Shown piece by piece: positions 17,802 through 27,173 of a DNA stretch of 47,306 nucleotides (positions are counted from its first letter, which is position 1; each line of letters opens with the position of its first letter). The notes beneath the pieces were generated by a model. That model was not told where the DNA came from. It did not search any database and saw nothing but the letters and a program-made list of their open reading frames with translations. Origin of the DNA: Clostridiales bacterium (GTDB taxonomy: Bacteria; Bacillota; Clostridia; Saccharofermentanales; Saccharofermentanaceae); NCBI GenBank assembly GCA_017451265.1, contig JAFSPU010000014.1:1-47306 (forward strand). Reading direction: 5' to 3'. The translations under genes were made by a program, and so were the position numbers.

Positions 17802-19265
17802 TCAGATAAATGTCGGCTTGGACTTGCCGTTACGCTTCGATATATAAAGGGCAACATCCGTCTTCTGATACAGATCGTCAAACTTATAATCGCCTGCACC
17901 GGTAACGAGCACTCCGCTTGAGATCGAGAGTCGAAACTTTTCATTCTCTTCCTTGAACCTGATATCAAACCTGTCATAAAGCTTCATGGTAAGATCGTGT
18001 ATCCTCTTCTCTGCTTCATCGCGGCTGATATCCGTATACGACTTATAGACGGCGAATTCATCACCGCCGATGCGGCCTATCAAAGCCTCTTCTTCACCGA
18101 ATACTTCCCTTAGCAGATCCGCCATTCTCTTGATTACTTCATCACCGAATTTATGACCCGCCGCATCGTTGACCTCTTTAAAGTTATCAAGGTCAAACAT
18201 AAGGAAAGCAATTGCCTGTTTGCCACTGAATGCTGACAGGTCGTTCTCGGCTAATTGCCTGAATGTGCTCTTGTTCAGAAGATTCGTCATCAGATCATTC
18301 TTTGCCTGATGATCAAGATCTTCCACAACATCGGTAACCGAATGATTAAGTCTGCTCATTATGAGGAGCATAGTAAGAACGACGAGCACCGTTATAAGCA
18401 AAACTACTATGATCAGATTCTTCGTCGCAGCCACCTGATCGGCCATGATAGAAGAAGACGGCATCGAACACACGACCTTCCAGCCGTTTGACAAGCGGTT
18501 GGAAGTGATCAGGTAATCGTTGTTGATCGCGGTTATGCCGACATTATCGCCTATGATCTGTGTAAGCTCGGGATTCAGGGCAGTTGATGTTTCTTCGGAA
18601 GCAGTCGAATAGATAACATAATCATCCTCAGTTACCAGTCTGACGCTCATGTCGGACAGCTCGTTAGGTACGGCAAGAACATTCTCAAGCTCTGAGATAT
18701 AGAAAGACACAACGCATACCGCATTCGGATTAAGTCTCTTAACATAGTAGATGCGGTCCGTGTTCCCGAGAACATTAACCAGCCATGCATCCTGCTTAAG
18801 ATTATCATCGGGAATGACTGAAGAGAAATACGAATAGATACTGCTGTCTTTAAACATCTGTCCCGTAGTCTGAGATATCCAGCCCGTAGAGCTGTCATTT
18901 GCATAGACAATACCGAAGTCGCAGAAATTATTCATCATGCCAAGATCGACGATCCTGTTAAGTATAAGCGTCTCGCTTTGGATCTTCTCATAATCGCTCA
19001 ACGACGGATCAGAAGCATCATAAAGATAATAATTCTTATCCGAGAACAACAAAGCCGTTACCCGCTGAACATTGTTAAGATAACTGTCTACATTGAGCTC
19101 CATCTGATGAGCATCGGCGGAAATAAAATATGATATCTTGTCTTCCGTGGTACGCCTTACCGAACGAAGCAGAACGAAGGAGATAATTATTGACAACAGA
19201 ATAATGCCGAATGCAACGACCAGAGAATAGATAATCTGAGTAAGACGTAAATTCTTGAGTTTCAT
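17802..19265 (-). CDS. membrane diguanylate cyclase with extracellular sensor domain (GGDEF)
   Basis: Makes cyclic di-GMP from two GTP. In about 487 residues it has an N-terminal helix (about 8-35), an extracellular sensory region of roughly 230 residues that looks like a Cache-type domain, a second helix (about 278-302) and a C-terminal GGDEF domain with the intact GGDEF motif at about 400-404. The inhibitory RxxD site is absent: the aligned residues are EEEA. The ATG at 19265 has an AAGGGT site; the longer frame from 19295 has none. It is followed by a solute-binding lipoprotein gene ten bases downstream, so the pair probably senses an extracellular sugar or similar solute. Confidence 0.9.
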   Translation of the reverse strand: MKLKNLRLTQIIYSLVVAFGIILLSIIISFVLLRSVRRTTEDKISYFISADAHQMELNVDSYLNNVQRVTALLFSDKNYYLYDASDPSLSDYEKIQSETLILNRIVDLGMMNNFCDFGIVYANDSSTGWISQTTGQMFKDSSIYSYFSSVIPDDNLKQDAWLVNVLGNTDRIYYVKRLNPNAVCVVSFYISELENVLAVPNELSDMSVRLVTEDDYVIYSTASEETSTALNPELTQIIGDNVGITAINNDYLITSNRLSNGWKVVCSMPSSSIMADQVAATKNLIIVVLLITVLVVLTMLLIMSRLNHSVTDVVEDLDHQAKNDLMTNLLNKSTFRQLAENDLSAFSGKQAIAFLMFDLDNFKEVNDAAGHKFGDEVIKRMADLLREVFGEEEALIGRIGGDEFAVYKSYTDISRDEAEKRIHDLTMKLYDRFDIRFKEENEKFRLSISSGVLVTGAGDYKFDDLYQKTDVALYISKRNGKSKPTFI

Positions 19266-19319
19266 ATCAAGTACCCTTAAACAAGAGTATAACATGATAC
19301 GAAGTCTTTTAGTATCGGC

Positions 19320-20591
19320 TTACCCCCATACGATCCAGAGATATACATAACCTGCGAACACGGCCGTGAGCGTATACGGAACCCCTATCCTCATGAAGTC
19401 CTTGAAGGACACTTCATATCCTTCCTTTTTAAGAAGACCTGTCGCTGCTATATTGGCCGAAGCACCTATAGGAGTGATATTACCTCCGAGTGTCGCTCCG
19501 GAAAGAAGTCCGAAGTACAGAAGATACGGCTCGACTCCGAGCGAAGCCGTAACTGCCGCGAGTACCGGAAGCATCGTAGCAACATAAGGAATGTTATCTA
19601 CAAATGCGGAGATGATAACCGATCCCCACACGATGATCGTGTACAGAAGGAAGATATTGTCTCCGCCTACCTTAACGATGAAAGCTGCGAAGTCATCGAT
19701 AACTCCGACCTGAGTAAGGCCTCCGATAACGATGAACAATCCCAGAAGAAGTCCGAGAGTCTCGAAGTCGAGTTCGAGGATCGCGTCCTTAGCTTCTTTG
19801 ATACCCTTGTTCTTGGCAATCTCGATACCCATCGTGATCATCGCGAGGAACATGCAGATAATACCGTTGATCGCGTTCGGCGTATTCGGAATAAACGAAG
19901 CGATGATAAGCGCGAGAACCATGATAAGAAGCATCCATGTAGGAACATAATCGTTAACCTTGGTGCGGTCTGCAGAAGAAACCGGATCTCTGTCCTTACG
20001 GAAAAGTATCATCATGATCGGTACTGTAGCAAGCGCACCTATCTCAACTGCGAAGAAGATACCGAGTCTTCCCTCCATCCAGAAGAACTCCATGAAGTTC
20101 ATGTCGGCATAAGCCGCGAGCATGATGGAAGTCGTGTCTCCTACGAGTGTCGCTGCACCCTGAAGGTTCGACGATACCGCGATAGACAGTATCATTCCCA
20201 CGGGATTCATCTTGAGCTTCTTGCACACGGCAAGACCTACGGGAGCCACCATGAGAACCGTAGCTACATTATCTATGAAAGCACTAATAAGTCCCGCGAA
20301 AAGCGACATCAGTATCGTTACCCACATCGCATTCTTGGATTTATTAAGGATCATATCCGCCAGAAGGTTCGGCATCAGTGATTCTATGAAGTAATAGACG
20401 ATGATCATCGTACCCGAGATCATCATAAGAACATTCCAGTTAATGGTAAACGGAAGTTCGCTGAACGGAACTATGCCGAGACAGACAAATACCGCTGCGA
20501 CCGTAAGTGCGATCACAGGACGGAACTTAGGCTTGGCGATCATTGCAATATACATGATCACAAAAAGAATAAGAGCGGCTGTCTTCAACAT
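19320..20591 (-). CDS. ArsB/SLC13-superfamily anion permease
   Basis: A 423-residue membrane protein with about eleven helices and the two inverted half-repeats of the ion transporter superfamily. The repeat signatures are NLQGAATLVGDTTS in the first half and GATLGGNITPIGASANI in the second. Each follows a FIDNVA or FVDNIPYVA helix. Family members export arsenite or import dicarboxylates, sulfate or citrate; the substrate cannot be read from the sequence. There is no arsenic gene nearby. It lies 44 bases after the transketolase C-terminal subunit and 54 bases before the diguanylate cyclase, so it may share their transcript. Confidence 0.85.
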   Translation of the reverse strand: MLKTAALILFVIMYIAMIAKPKFRPVIALTVAAVFVCLGIVPFSELPFTINWNVLMMISGTMIIVYYFIESLMPNLLADMILNKSKNAMWVTILMSLFAGLISAFIDNVATVLMVAPVGLAVCKKLKMNPVGMILSIAVSSNLQGAATLVGDTTSIMLAAYADMNFMEFFWMEGRLGIFFAVEIGALATVPIMMILFRKDRDPVSSADRTKVNDYVPTWMLLIMVLALIIASFIPNTPNAINGIICMFLAMITMGIEIAKNKGIKEAKDAILELDFETLGLLLGLFIVIGGLTQVGVIDDFAAFIVKVGGDNIFLLYTIIVWGSVIISAFVDNIPYVATMLPVLAAVTASLGVEPYLLYFGLLSGATLGGNITPIGASANIAATGLLKKEGYEVSFKDFMRIGVPYTLTAVFAGYVYLWIVWG

Positions 20592-20635
20592 ACTACCCCG
20601 GGGTCATAAGCCGGATAAACCGTTATAACGGCATC

Positions 20636-21580
20636 TTACTTCTTTAATGCGATCGCCTGCTTAGCCTTGTCAGCGATATCTGCGCCTGTCAGATGATAGT
20701 AAGCCATGAGCTCTGCAGGAGTACCGGAACGGCCGAACTCATCATTAACGCCTACGCGGAGCATCGGGCAGGGAGCATTCTCTACAAGAACCTCTGCAAC
20801 TGCGCTGCCGAGGCCTCCGATGATGGAGTGCTCTTCGCATGTTACGATGCAGCCTGTCTCGCGGGAAGCCTTTATGATCGCTTCCTTGTCGATAGGCTTG
20901 ATGGTGTGCATATCGAGAAGTCTGGCGTTGATACCCTCGCTCTCGAGAATATTAAGTGCCTCTACTGCCTGCTCTACCATGTAACCGCAGGCGATGATCG
21001 TTACGTCTGTTCCGTCCTTAACCATGTGAGCCTTACCCAAAGTAAAGTCAACGTCCTCGCCGAACTCGCCGTATACGGAGTCTGTGGCGAGACGCGCAAG
21101 TCTTACATAGAAAGGTCCGGGATTCTCATAAGCAGCCTTAACTGCCATTCTTGCAGATGCTGCATCTGCAGGGCACAGTACTGTCATGTTAGGAAGAGAT
21201 CTCATAATGGAAAGATCCTCGAGGCACTGGTGGGAAGCACCGTCCTCACCTACTGTGATACCTGCGTGTGAAGCGCATACCTTTACATTAAGGTTAGGGT
21301 AGCATACGGAGTTTCTGATCTGCTCGCATGCTCTCTCTGTCGCAAACATTGCGAAGGAGGAAACGAATGCAACCTTGCCGCATGTAGCCATACCAGCTGC
21401 ACAGGCTACCATGTTTGCCTCTGCGATACCCATATCGAAGAATCTTTCGGGGAAATCCTTCTTGAATCTTCCTGTGTTGGTGGAACCTGCGAGATCTGCG
21501 TCAAATACTACTACCTTCTCGTCGGAACCGATCTCCTGAAGAGTTCTTCCGTAAGCCTCTCTTGTTGCCATCTTGCCCAT
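20636..21580 (-). CDS. transketolase, C-terminal subunit
   Basis: The pyrimidine-binding and C-terminal domains of transketolase as a separate 314-residue chain. It moves two-carbon units in the non-oxidative pentose phosphate pathway. The conserved region DMGIAEANMVACAAGMA carries the Glu that activates thiamine diphosphate, and SHAGITVGEDGASHQ is the substrate-site loop. The ATG follows the stop of the N-terminal subunit after a short gap and has a GGAGGG site that overlaps that stop. Two-chain transketolases are common in Clostridia and archaea. A DXP-synthase-like enzyme or sulfo-sugar transketolase is less likely. Confidence 0.92.
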   Translation of the reverse strand: MGKMATREAYGRTLQEIGSDEKVVVFDADLAGSTNTGRFKKDFPERFFDMGIAEANMVACAAGMATCGKVAFVSSFAMFATERACEQIRNSVCYPNLNVKVCASHAGITVGEDGASHQCLEDLSIMRSLPNMTVLCPADAASARMAVKAAYENPGPFYVRLARLATDSVYGEFGEDVDFTLGKAHMVKDGTDVTIIACGYMVEQAVEALNILESEGINARLLDMHTIKPIDKEAIIKASRETGCIVTCEEHSIIGGLGSAVAEVLVENAPCPMLRVGVNDEFGRSGTPAELMAYYHLTGADIADKAKQAIALKK

Positions 21581-21584
21581 TGGA

Positions 21585-22433
21585 TCAACCCTCCAGTTCT
21601 GCTATCTTCGCATCGAGTTCTTCGACAGCGATATTGTATTGTTCTTCCTTAGGAGCACAGCCGTGCCAGCCCGGATCATCCGTCATGAAGGAAACGCCCT
21701 TACCCTTATGAGTCTTGGCGATTACGAAGAACGGCTTGCCGGAACCCTTGTTAGCCTCGAAGGCCTTCAAAGCGCCCTCGATCTCATCGAAGTTATGTCC
21801 GTCGATAACGACAGTCTCCCAGCCGAATGCCTTAACCTTGGCTTCAATATCGCCGAGGCTCATGACATCGTCGACCTTACCGTCGATCTGAAGCCCGTTG
21901 TTATCGAGGAAAGCACAGATATTGTCGAGCTTGTAGTGAGCGGCGCTCATGAGAGCCTCCCATACTTCGCCCTCCTGCATCTCTCCGTCACCGAGGATGG
22001 AGAAGACGCGGTATGATTTCTTGTCTACCTTACCGGCAAGAGCCATTCCGACTGCTGTCGAGATGCCCTGTCCGAGTGAACCCGTCGACATGTCGATACC
22101 GGGTGTGATCGCCTTACAGGGATGTCCCTGAAGGAAGGAGCCGATCTTACGGAGGTTCTTTACCTCATTTACATCGAAGAAGCCCTTAAGGCCCAAAGCT
22201 GAATAGAGAGCCGGTGCGCAGTGTCCCTTGGAAAGAACGAATCTGTCGCGCTCGGGGTCTGAAGGATTCTTGGGATCTACCTTAAGCTCCATGTTGTACA
22301 GATAGCAAATAATATCCGTACAGGAGAGCGATCCGCCGGGATGTCCGCTCTTGGCGTTATAAACGCCCTCGATGATCCATCTTCTCATTCTTGCCGAGAA
22401 TAACTCGAGCTCTTTTCTCTGTTCAGGTGTCAT
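21585..22433 (-). CDS. transketolase, N-terminal subunit
   Basis: The thiamine-diphosphate-binding half of a split transketolase, about 282 residues. The cofactor/metal motif GDGEMQEGEVWEA...FLDNN is complete, and SGHPGGSLS is the conserved substrate-side loop. I chose the ATG at 22433, with AGGCGG eight bases upstream; the frame can be extended to a TTG at 22454, but that codon lacks its own site. Encoded directly upstream of the C-terminal subunit and downstream of alr. Confidence 0.92.
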   Translation of the reverse strand: MTPEQRKELELFSARMRRWIIEGVYNAKSGHPGGSLSCTDIICYLYNMELKVDPKNPSDPERDRFVLSKGHCAPALYSALGLKGFFDVNEVKNLRKIGSFLQGHPCKAITPGIDMSTGSLGQGISTAVGMALAGKVDKKSYRVFSILGDGEMQEGEVWEALMSAAHYKLDNICAFLDNNGLQIDGKVDDVMSLGDIEAKVKAFGWETVVIDGHNFDEIEGALKAFEANKGSGKPFFVIAKTHKGKGVSFMTDDPGWHGCAPKEEQYNIAVEELDAKIAELEG

Positions 22434-22472
22434 TGTTGAACCGCCTCTCCTCAAATACCGCTTTATTATATA

Positions 22473-23612
22473 TCAGTCAGTGAAAATTCTCTGCACTCTT
22501 TTTCCGACATCGCATGTTATCTCGTAACTGATCGTACCGAGGGCATCCGCGAGCTCATCCGCAGGTCTACCCTTGCCGAAAATTGTTACGATATCGCCCT
22601 TTTTTATCTCTCCTGCCATGTCGGTGGCATCCAGCATGCACATATCCATGCATACGTTGCCGATGATCGGGAGGCGCTGGCCGTTAACCAGAAGCTCGAA
22701 GCCGTTGCTCAGGCGTCTGGAAAGTCCGTCGGCATATCCTACCGATACCGTAACCACCTTGGTGGGACGCTTGGCCGTGAAGTGCCTTCCGTAGCTTACA
22801 GTCGTTCCCTCGGGGATGGTCTTTACGTGTACTACCTTGGAATACCAGGTCATAACGGGCTTAAGATCTATATCAGTGTAGCCTTCGGGGCATCCCGCGG
22901 GCTTATATCCGTACAGGATGAGTCCCGCACGTACCATATCCATGTGCATATTCGGGAATCTCATGATACCTGCGCTGTTGCAGATATGTCTCTTCTTAAA
23001 TTCGATCCCTCTGGCCTTCAAGTCCTCCACTTCCCTCGTGAAAGCCTCAAACTGGCTCATGGTATAAGCGTCATCGTCAGTATCAGCCACAGCGAAGTGG
23101 GAGAAGATTCCGTAGGGGTTTATGCCGGGGAGCTTGCAAATCTCGACGATCTCATCGTTCTTGAATCCGTCCGCAGGAAAACCGATACGGCCCATGCCTG
23201 TATCAAGCTTGATGTGGATATCACATACTCTTCCCTGCCTTACAGCCTCATTGGAAAGCGCGACTGCGGACTCCTTGTCGTAGATGGCGAGGTCGATGTT
23301 ATAAAGAACAGCATCCTCATAGCTTTCGATGTCGGTGCCTCCGAGGATCAGAAGCCTGGATGTGATCCCGCTCTGACGAAGGTGCACAGCCTCACCGATA
23401 GTCGCAATGCAAAGTCCGTCCGCGCCGTTATCAAGCAGCGTCTTGGCTACTTCATACGCTCCGTGACCGTATGCGTCAGCCTTAACTACCGCCATGATAT
23501 CCGCATTGGGATCCGTGATGCGTCTGATTTCCTGAATATTGTGCTTAAGGGCAGACTTGTCTATCTCAACACAAGTCCTGTCAAAGAAAACCTTGTCTTC
23601 AATGATGCCCAT
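22473..23612 (-). CDS. alr: alanine racemase
   Basis: A PLP-dependent enzyme that makes D-alanine for peptidoglycan. The PLP lysine is Lys44 in VVKADAYGHG, and the second catalytic base is the Tyr of VGYADGLSRR about two thirds of the way along. The 379-residue length is normal. It starts nine bases after the nnrD stop with a weak ribosome-binding site. The alr-nnrD pairing is common in bacteria. Confidence 0.95.
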   Translation of the reverse strand: MGIIEDKVFFDRTCVEIDKSALKHNIQEIRRITDPNADIMAVVKADAYGHGAYEVAKTLLDNGADGLCIATIGEAVHLRQSGITSRLLILGGTDIESYEDAVLYNIDLAIYDKESAVALSNEAVRQGRVCDIHIKLDTGMGRIGFPADGFKNDEIVEICKLPGINPYGIFSHFAVADTDDDAYTMSQFEAFTREVEDLKARGIEFKKRHICNSAGIMRFPNMHMDMVRAGLILYGYKPAGCPEGYTDIDLKPVMTWYSKVVHVKTIPEGTTVSYGRHFTAKRPTKVVTVSVGYADGLSRRLSNGFELLVNGQRLPIIGNVCMDMCMLDATDMAGEIKKGDIVTIFGKGRPADELADALGTISYEITCDVGKRVQRIFTD

Positions 23613-23621
23613 CTTAAGTCT

Positions 23622-24497
23622 TTACCATCCTGTCTCTCGGAACACCTGACTGAGCGTTCCTATTACATCTGTAGGTAACATACAGCGCTTTCCTAAGGCT
23701 TCAGCCGCCAGCACTCCTGCCTTGGAATGCATGTAAACCGCTGCCACGCCTGCGTTACAGGGCTTTACACCCTGGGCAAGGAAGCCTGCCGTAAGTCCAG
23801 TAAGAACATCGCCGCTTCCGCCTTTCGCCATGCCGCTGTTATCACCCTGAATACTATACCATGTGTCGTGCGGGGTATATATCAGAGTTTTATTATCTTT
23901 CAGCACAAGAAGACACGCATTATCCACCGCAAATTTGGCACACACTTCAGGCGTAACCTCTCCCTTAAGAAGCCTTCTCATCTCGCCGATATGGGGCGTG
24001 AGCACTGCAGGCAGCAGTCCGCGGGCTTTACGGGAAGCAAGCACGGGGAGCAGCTCCTCCCTGTTCTTCGCGATGATATTGAGTGCGCCCGCATCAAGTA
24101 CGAGGGCATGTGCGGTATTAAGAACTTCCTCCACAAGAGCCTTGGACCTGGGGTCAGACTCATCGAGGCCGGGGCCTATTGCGACAGCTGATGCCTTCTT
24201 CATGAGCTCATCCGCCTTGCGCAATGTCGCCGTGACGCTATCTTCCCAGGCAGCCGTGAGAGCGCAGGGTGTACTTGCCTTAAGAGGCACGAGAGCCTCA
24301 CGCGTGGAAAAAGCCGTTACAAGCCCGATACCGCTTCTGAGAGCGGAAGCACAGCAAAGCTGCAGCGCACCCGTCATGAACTCGGACCCCGCAATGATAA
24401 GCAGGTGCCCGAAATCATTCTTGTGGCACCTGTCGTCCCTCACGGGAGCCATGCCGCGTACGAGTTCCCCGGTTATTGCGGTCCCTTCAGTGCTCAT
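23622..24497 (-). CDS. nnrD: ADP-dependent NAD(P)H-hydrate dehydratase
   Basis: Repairs hydrated NAD(P)H by ADP-dependent dehydration. The ribokinase-like fold shows GHLLIIAGS near the start, LTPHIGEM in the middle and the nucleotide-site motif [13 protein letters not shown] towards the end. At 291 residues it is the dehydratase domain alone; many bacteria fuse it to the epimerase NnrE (YjeF-N), which is absent here. Its start overlaps the metA stop as ATGA, so the two are translationally coupled. Confidence 0.92.
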   Translation of the reverse strand: MSTEGTAITGELVRGMAPVRDDRCHKNDFGHLLIIAGSEFMTGALQLCCASALRSGIGLVTAFSTREALVPLKASTPCALTAAWEDSVTATLRKADELMKKASAVAIGPGLDESDPRSKALVEEVLNTAHALVLDAGALNIIAKNREELLPVLASRKARGLLPAVLTPHIGEMRRLLKGEVTPEVCAKFAVDNACLLVLKDNKTLIYTPHDTWYSIQGDNSGMAKGGSGDVLTGLTAGFLAQGVKPCNAGVAAVYMHSKAGVLAAEALGKRCMLPTDVIGTLSQVFRETGW

Positions 24498-25450
24498 GTG
24501 TCCTCCAGGTCTATCTTGGTCTTCTTCTCTTCGTTAACGAGAGACAGGTCGAAAGGAGTCTCCTGGTATACGTAATAGTTAAGCCAGTTGGCAAAGAGCA
24601 GCGTAGCCGAAGCTCTCCACAGCATTACGGGCTCCTTTTCGGGATCATCGTCCTTGTAGTAGTTGATCGGCTTTTTGATGGGACGGCCGAGGTTCAGGTC
24701 ACGCTTGTACTCGCTGTCGAGAGTGAAGCGGTCGTACTCGGAGTGGCCCGTAAGGAAGAACATTCTGCCCTTGCGGTCCGATACGGCATAGACGCCGCTC
24801 TCGGGGGACTCGGAGAGGATACGCAGATCGTAGATCTTGGCGATATCGTCCCTTCTAATCTCAGTGTGACGTGAGTGGGGCACGTAGAAGACGTCGTTAA
24901 AGCCCCTGAAGAGCTTAACGGGCTTGGACCACGTCATTGAATGCTCGAAAACGCCGAAGCACTTCTCGGGAAGGTCGTACTTGGGGATACCGTAATGGTA
25001 GTAGAGGCCTGCCATTGCGCCCCAGCAGATATGCATTACGGAGTAGACATGTGTCTTGCTCCACTCCATGATCTGGCAAAGCTCGTCCCAGTAATCGACT
25101 TCCTCATAAGGCATCTGCTCCACGGGAGCACCGGTGATGATCATGCCGTCGTAGAAACGGTCCTTGATCTCATCGAAAGTCTCGTAATACTTGAGCATGT
25201 GCTCGGCACTTGTGTGCTTGGACTCATGTGTAGAGATCCTTAAAAGATCGATGTCGATCTGGATAGGTGTGTTGGAAAGTGTGCGCAGAAGCTGCGTCTC
25301 GGTAGTAACCTTATCCGGCATGAGGTTAAGGATGACGATGTGCAGGGGTCTGATATCCTGCGAAAGGGCGCGGTTCTCCTCCATTACGAAGATGCCCTCT
25401 CCCTCGAGAACATGTCTTGCCGGTAGATTGTCAGGTATTCTAATGGGCAT
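24494..25450 (-). CDS. metA: homoserine O-acetyltransferase (MetA type)
   Basis: Activates homoserine for methionine synthesis. In 318 residues the nucleophile is Cys142 (HICWGAMAG) and the catalytic His and Glu are at 236 and 238 (LTGHSEYD). Residue 111 is Glu (TGAPVEQM). In this family Glu111 is known to select acetyl-CoA and Gly111 succinyl-CoA, so I call it an acetyltransferase even though automatic annotation often says succinyltransferase. It sits between a nucleoside kinase and nnrD, with no other methionine gene nearby and no visible SAM riboswitch in the short gap upstream. Confidence 0.95.
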   Translation of the reverse strand: MPIRIPDNLPARHVLEGEGIFVMEENRALSQDIRPLHIVILNLMPDKVTTETQLLRTLSNTPIQIDIDLLRISTHESKHTSAEHMLKYYETFDEIKDRFYDGMIITGAPVEQMPYEEVDYWDELCQIMEWSKTHVYSVMHICWGAMAGLYYHYGIPKYDLPEKCFGVFEHSMTWSKPVKLFRGFNDVFYVPHSRHTEIRRDDIAKIYDLRILSESPESGVYAVSDRKGRMFFLTGHSEYDRFTLDSEYKRDLNLGRPIKKPINYYKDDDPEKEPVMLWRASATLLFANWLNYYVYQETPFDLSLVNEEKKTKIDLEDT

Positions 25451-25461
25451 TTACTGCCTCC

Positions 25462-26469
25462 TTATGCTGAGATAAATTCGTTCAAAATGGATTCCGAGGG
25501 CACTCTTGAAGGATCTACCTTGGGAATCTTCTTCAAATGCCGTACAAGCCTGTCCGCCCATGTGAGTGCCGCTGACAGATCTGCAAAGTCCTTGCCCGTC
25601 AGTGACCTCTCCATGAAGATATTCGGCTCGAGCCTTCCCTCGTCCAAAGCGAGCAGCGCCTCGTTTATGTCCTGAAGCGCAAGCGGAGCGATGATAAGGC
25701 TCTCGTACGGAAGGAATGAGTTTACATGGTAGTCTGCAGCCGAGAGGTAATCCGTATAGTACTTCTCCTCTGACTTGGCGATCATCGGCCAGTAATCGAT
25801 GGTGGATATGGCGTGTGATGCTCTGTGGCGCTTGTCTCTTACGATCCTTCTAAGAAGTCTGATCTCAGCGCTGTCCATGAGCTTTCTGTCTGAGAAGACA
25901 TTGCCGTAGGGCATTATGAAGACCTTCATGATCTCACCGTCGAAGTCTCCGGAGACTCTTTTGTTAAGGCCGTGGAGACCTTCCACCACCAGAACTCCGT
26001 CATCGGGAAGGGTAATGGCCTCGGATGCATCGCGCTCCTTCTGCTTCCTGTCGTTAAAATCAAAGAACGGCGGGATGACAGTCTTGCCGCTGATGATATC
26101 GTGGATATCCCTGTTGGCGCGCTCTACATCGATGGCGTCGATAGTCTCAAAGTCGGGGCGTCCTGCCCTGTCGTATGTGAGATCTTCCAGAAAGTAGTAG
26201 TCATCGAGCGAAAGGAAAGCCGCTTTTCTTCCGGCCTTGGACAGACCCTGTGACAGACGCATGGTAAATGTCGTCTTTCCGGATGATGTGGGGCCTGCGA
26301 CGAAGATGGCCCTCTTGGACCTGTCTTCGATCATGATATTAACTATCTTGTCGATACGGGAAATGAATCCCTCTTCACTTCTTCTTATAAATTCAGGAAG
26401 TCTCTTCTCGCCGAGATTTTCTTCAAGTTCTTCCACCGTAACGTTTATCTTATCTTCGAGAAGTGCCAT
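25462..26469 (-). CDS. nucleoside kinase, uridine kinase/phosphoribulokinase-like
   Basis: A 335-residue P-loop kinase. The Walker A motif GPTSSGKTT is at residues 59-67, followed by LSLDDYY and the base-contacting VVEGLHGLN segment. Family knowledge points to phosphorylation of uridine or another nucleoside, and such proteins in Clostridia often carry an N-terminal TGS-like region, here reduced to a short helical extension. Eleven bases separate it from metA and ten from the membrane protein upstream. Confidence 0.85.
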   Translation of the reverse strand: MALLEDKINVTVEELEENLGEKRLPEFIRRSEEGFISRIDKIVNIMIEDRSKRAIFVAGPTSSGKTTFTMRLSQGLSKAGRKAAFLSLDDYYFLEDLTYDRAGRPDFETIDAIDVERANRDIHDIISGKTVIPPFFDFNDRKQKERDASEAITLPDDGVLVVEGLHGLNKRVSGDFDGEIMKVFIMPYGNVFSDRKLMDSAEIRLLRRIVRDKRHRASHAISTIDYWPMIAKSEEKYYTDYLSAADYHVNSFLPYESLIIAPLALQDINEALLALDEGRLEPNIFMERSLTGKDFADLSAALTWADRLVRHLKKIPKVDPSRVPSESILNEFISA

Positions 26470-26479
26470 GTCCTAACTA

Positions 26480-27088
26480 TTACCTCTTATATCTGAAAAA
26501 CTTTCTTAAGATGAGCCTGTCCGCGAGGAAGTCGTAGAAATACTGAACCAGCTTAAACAGGATGAAGATGACTCCGGGGATAATGACGAATGCCGCCAGC
26601 ACCAGGACCACAACGAGGACCACATGAATGCCTCCGGTCAAAACGCCCATTACCGTCGAAAAGCTTCCGCCTCCGGACGCGAACTTCTCCGTGTAAGTCT
26701 CAAGCGTGGAATTAAGATAATTGATGAGAAAATCCTTAAGCCCATTGCTCTGAACCGTCAGTCTCGGAAGGATCAGACTTACCGTAAGACTCATAACCAA
26801 ATATGCTTTATAAACCTTGATGAATAAAATAGTTCCTTTGCCCCAGATGGGCATGCCGTAATACTTGAAGCACAGGAACGGGTTAACCAGGCACAGCATG
26901 ATAAGCATGATCGTACCGACCACACCGAAATTACCCACTCCGAGGAGCGGCTTTCCGGTCCAGTAATAAAGTACGAGGAAAAGGGTAGTCAGGAAACCAT
27001 ACATGAGAAACAGCTCTATGTGACGTCTGTTCTCATAATCAGTATCGCTCCAGTACCTTCCCAGAAACAGGCCTTCAGCGTAATCCAA
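26480..27088 (-). CDS. hypothetical integral membrane protein
   Basis: A 202-residue protein with about four or five membrane helices (near 26-44, 50-72, 90-106 and 150-182) and a basic C-terminus. I do not recognise a family. The start is a TTG at 27088, supported by a GGAGG site six bases upstream; the first internal ATG would remove part of the first helix. It follows a terminator hairpin and is probably the first gene of the run down to the transketolase genes. Confidence 0.7.
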   Translation of the reverse strand: MDYAEGLFLGRYWSDTDYENRRHIELFLMYGFLTTLFLVLYYWTGKPLLGVGNFGVVGTIMLIMLCLVNPFLCFKYYGMPIWGKGTILFIKVYKAYLVMSLTVSLILPRLTVQSNGLKDFLINYLNSTLETYTEKFASGGGSFSTVMGVLTGGIHVVLVVVLVLAAFVIIPGVIFILFKLVQYFYDFLADRLILRKFFRYKR

Positions 27089-27102
27089 AGATAACCTCCA
27101 AA

Positions 27103-27139
27103 TAAAAAATCCCGTCTTTGTATTTTAACATACAACGGG
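27103..27139 (-). terminator. terminator of the hprK-to-27174 transcript
   Basis: On the minus strand CCCGT...ACGGG (27111-27139) with an inner TGTAT/ATACA pairing and a small bulge is followed by a run of T (27103-27109). An extended -10 (TGtTAAAAT) lies inside the loop region, so the same site may restart transcription for the gene at 27088. Confidence 0.65.
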
Positions 27140-27173
27140 GGTTAAATAAACGATGGTGACTGCAACGGTGCGG

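Noticed and set aside
17792-17977. N-terminal extension of the solute-binding protein at 16514
   Set aside because: It lies wholly within the diguanylate cyclase gene and would bury the lipoprotein signal peptide.
20592-20635. Terminator between the split transketolase and the anion permease
   Set aside because: The CCGTTATAACGG palindrome gives only a four-base stem and a poor T-run.
25451-25461. SAM riboswitch upstream of metA
   Set aside because: Only eleven bases separate metA from the kinase gene, leaving no room for one.
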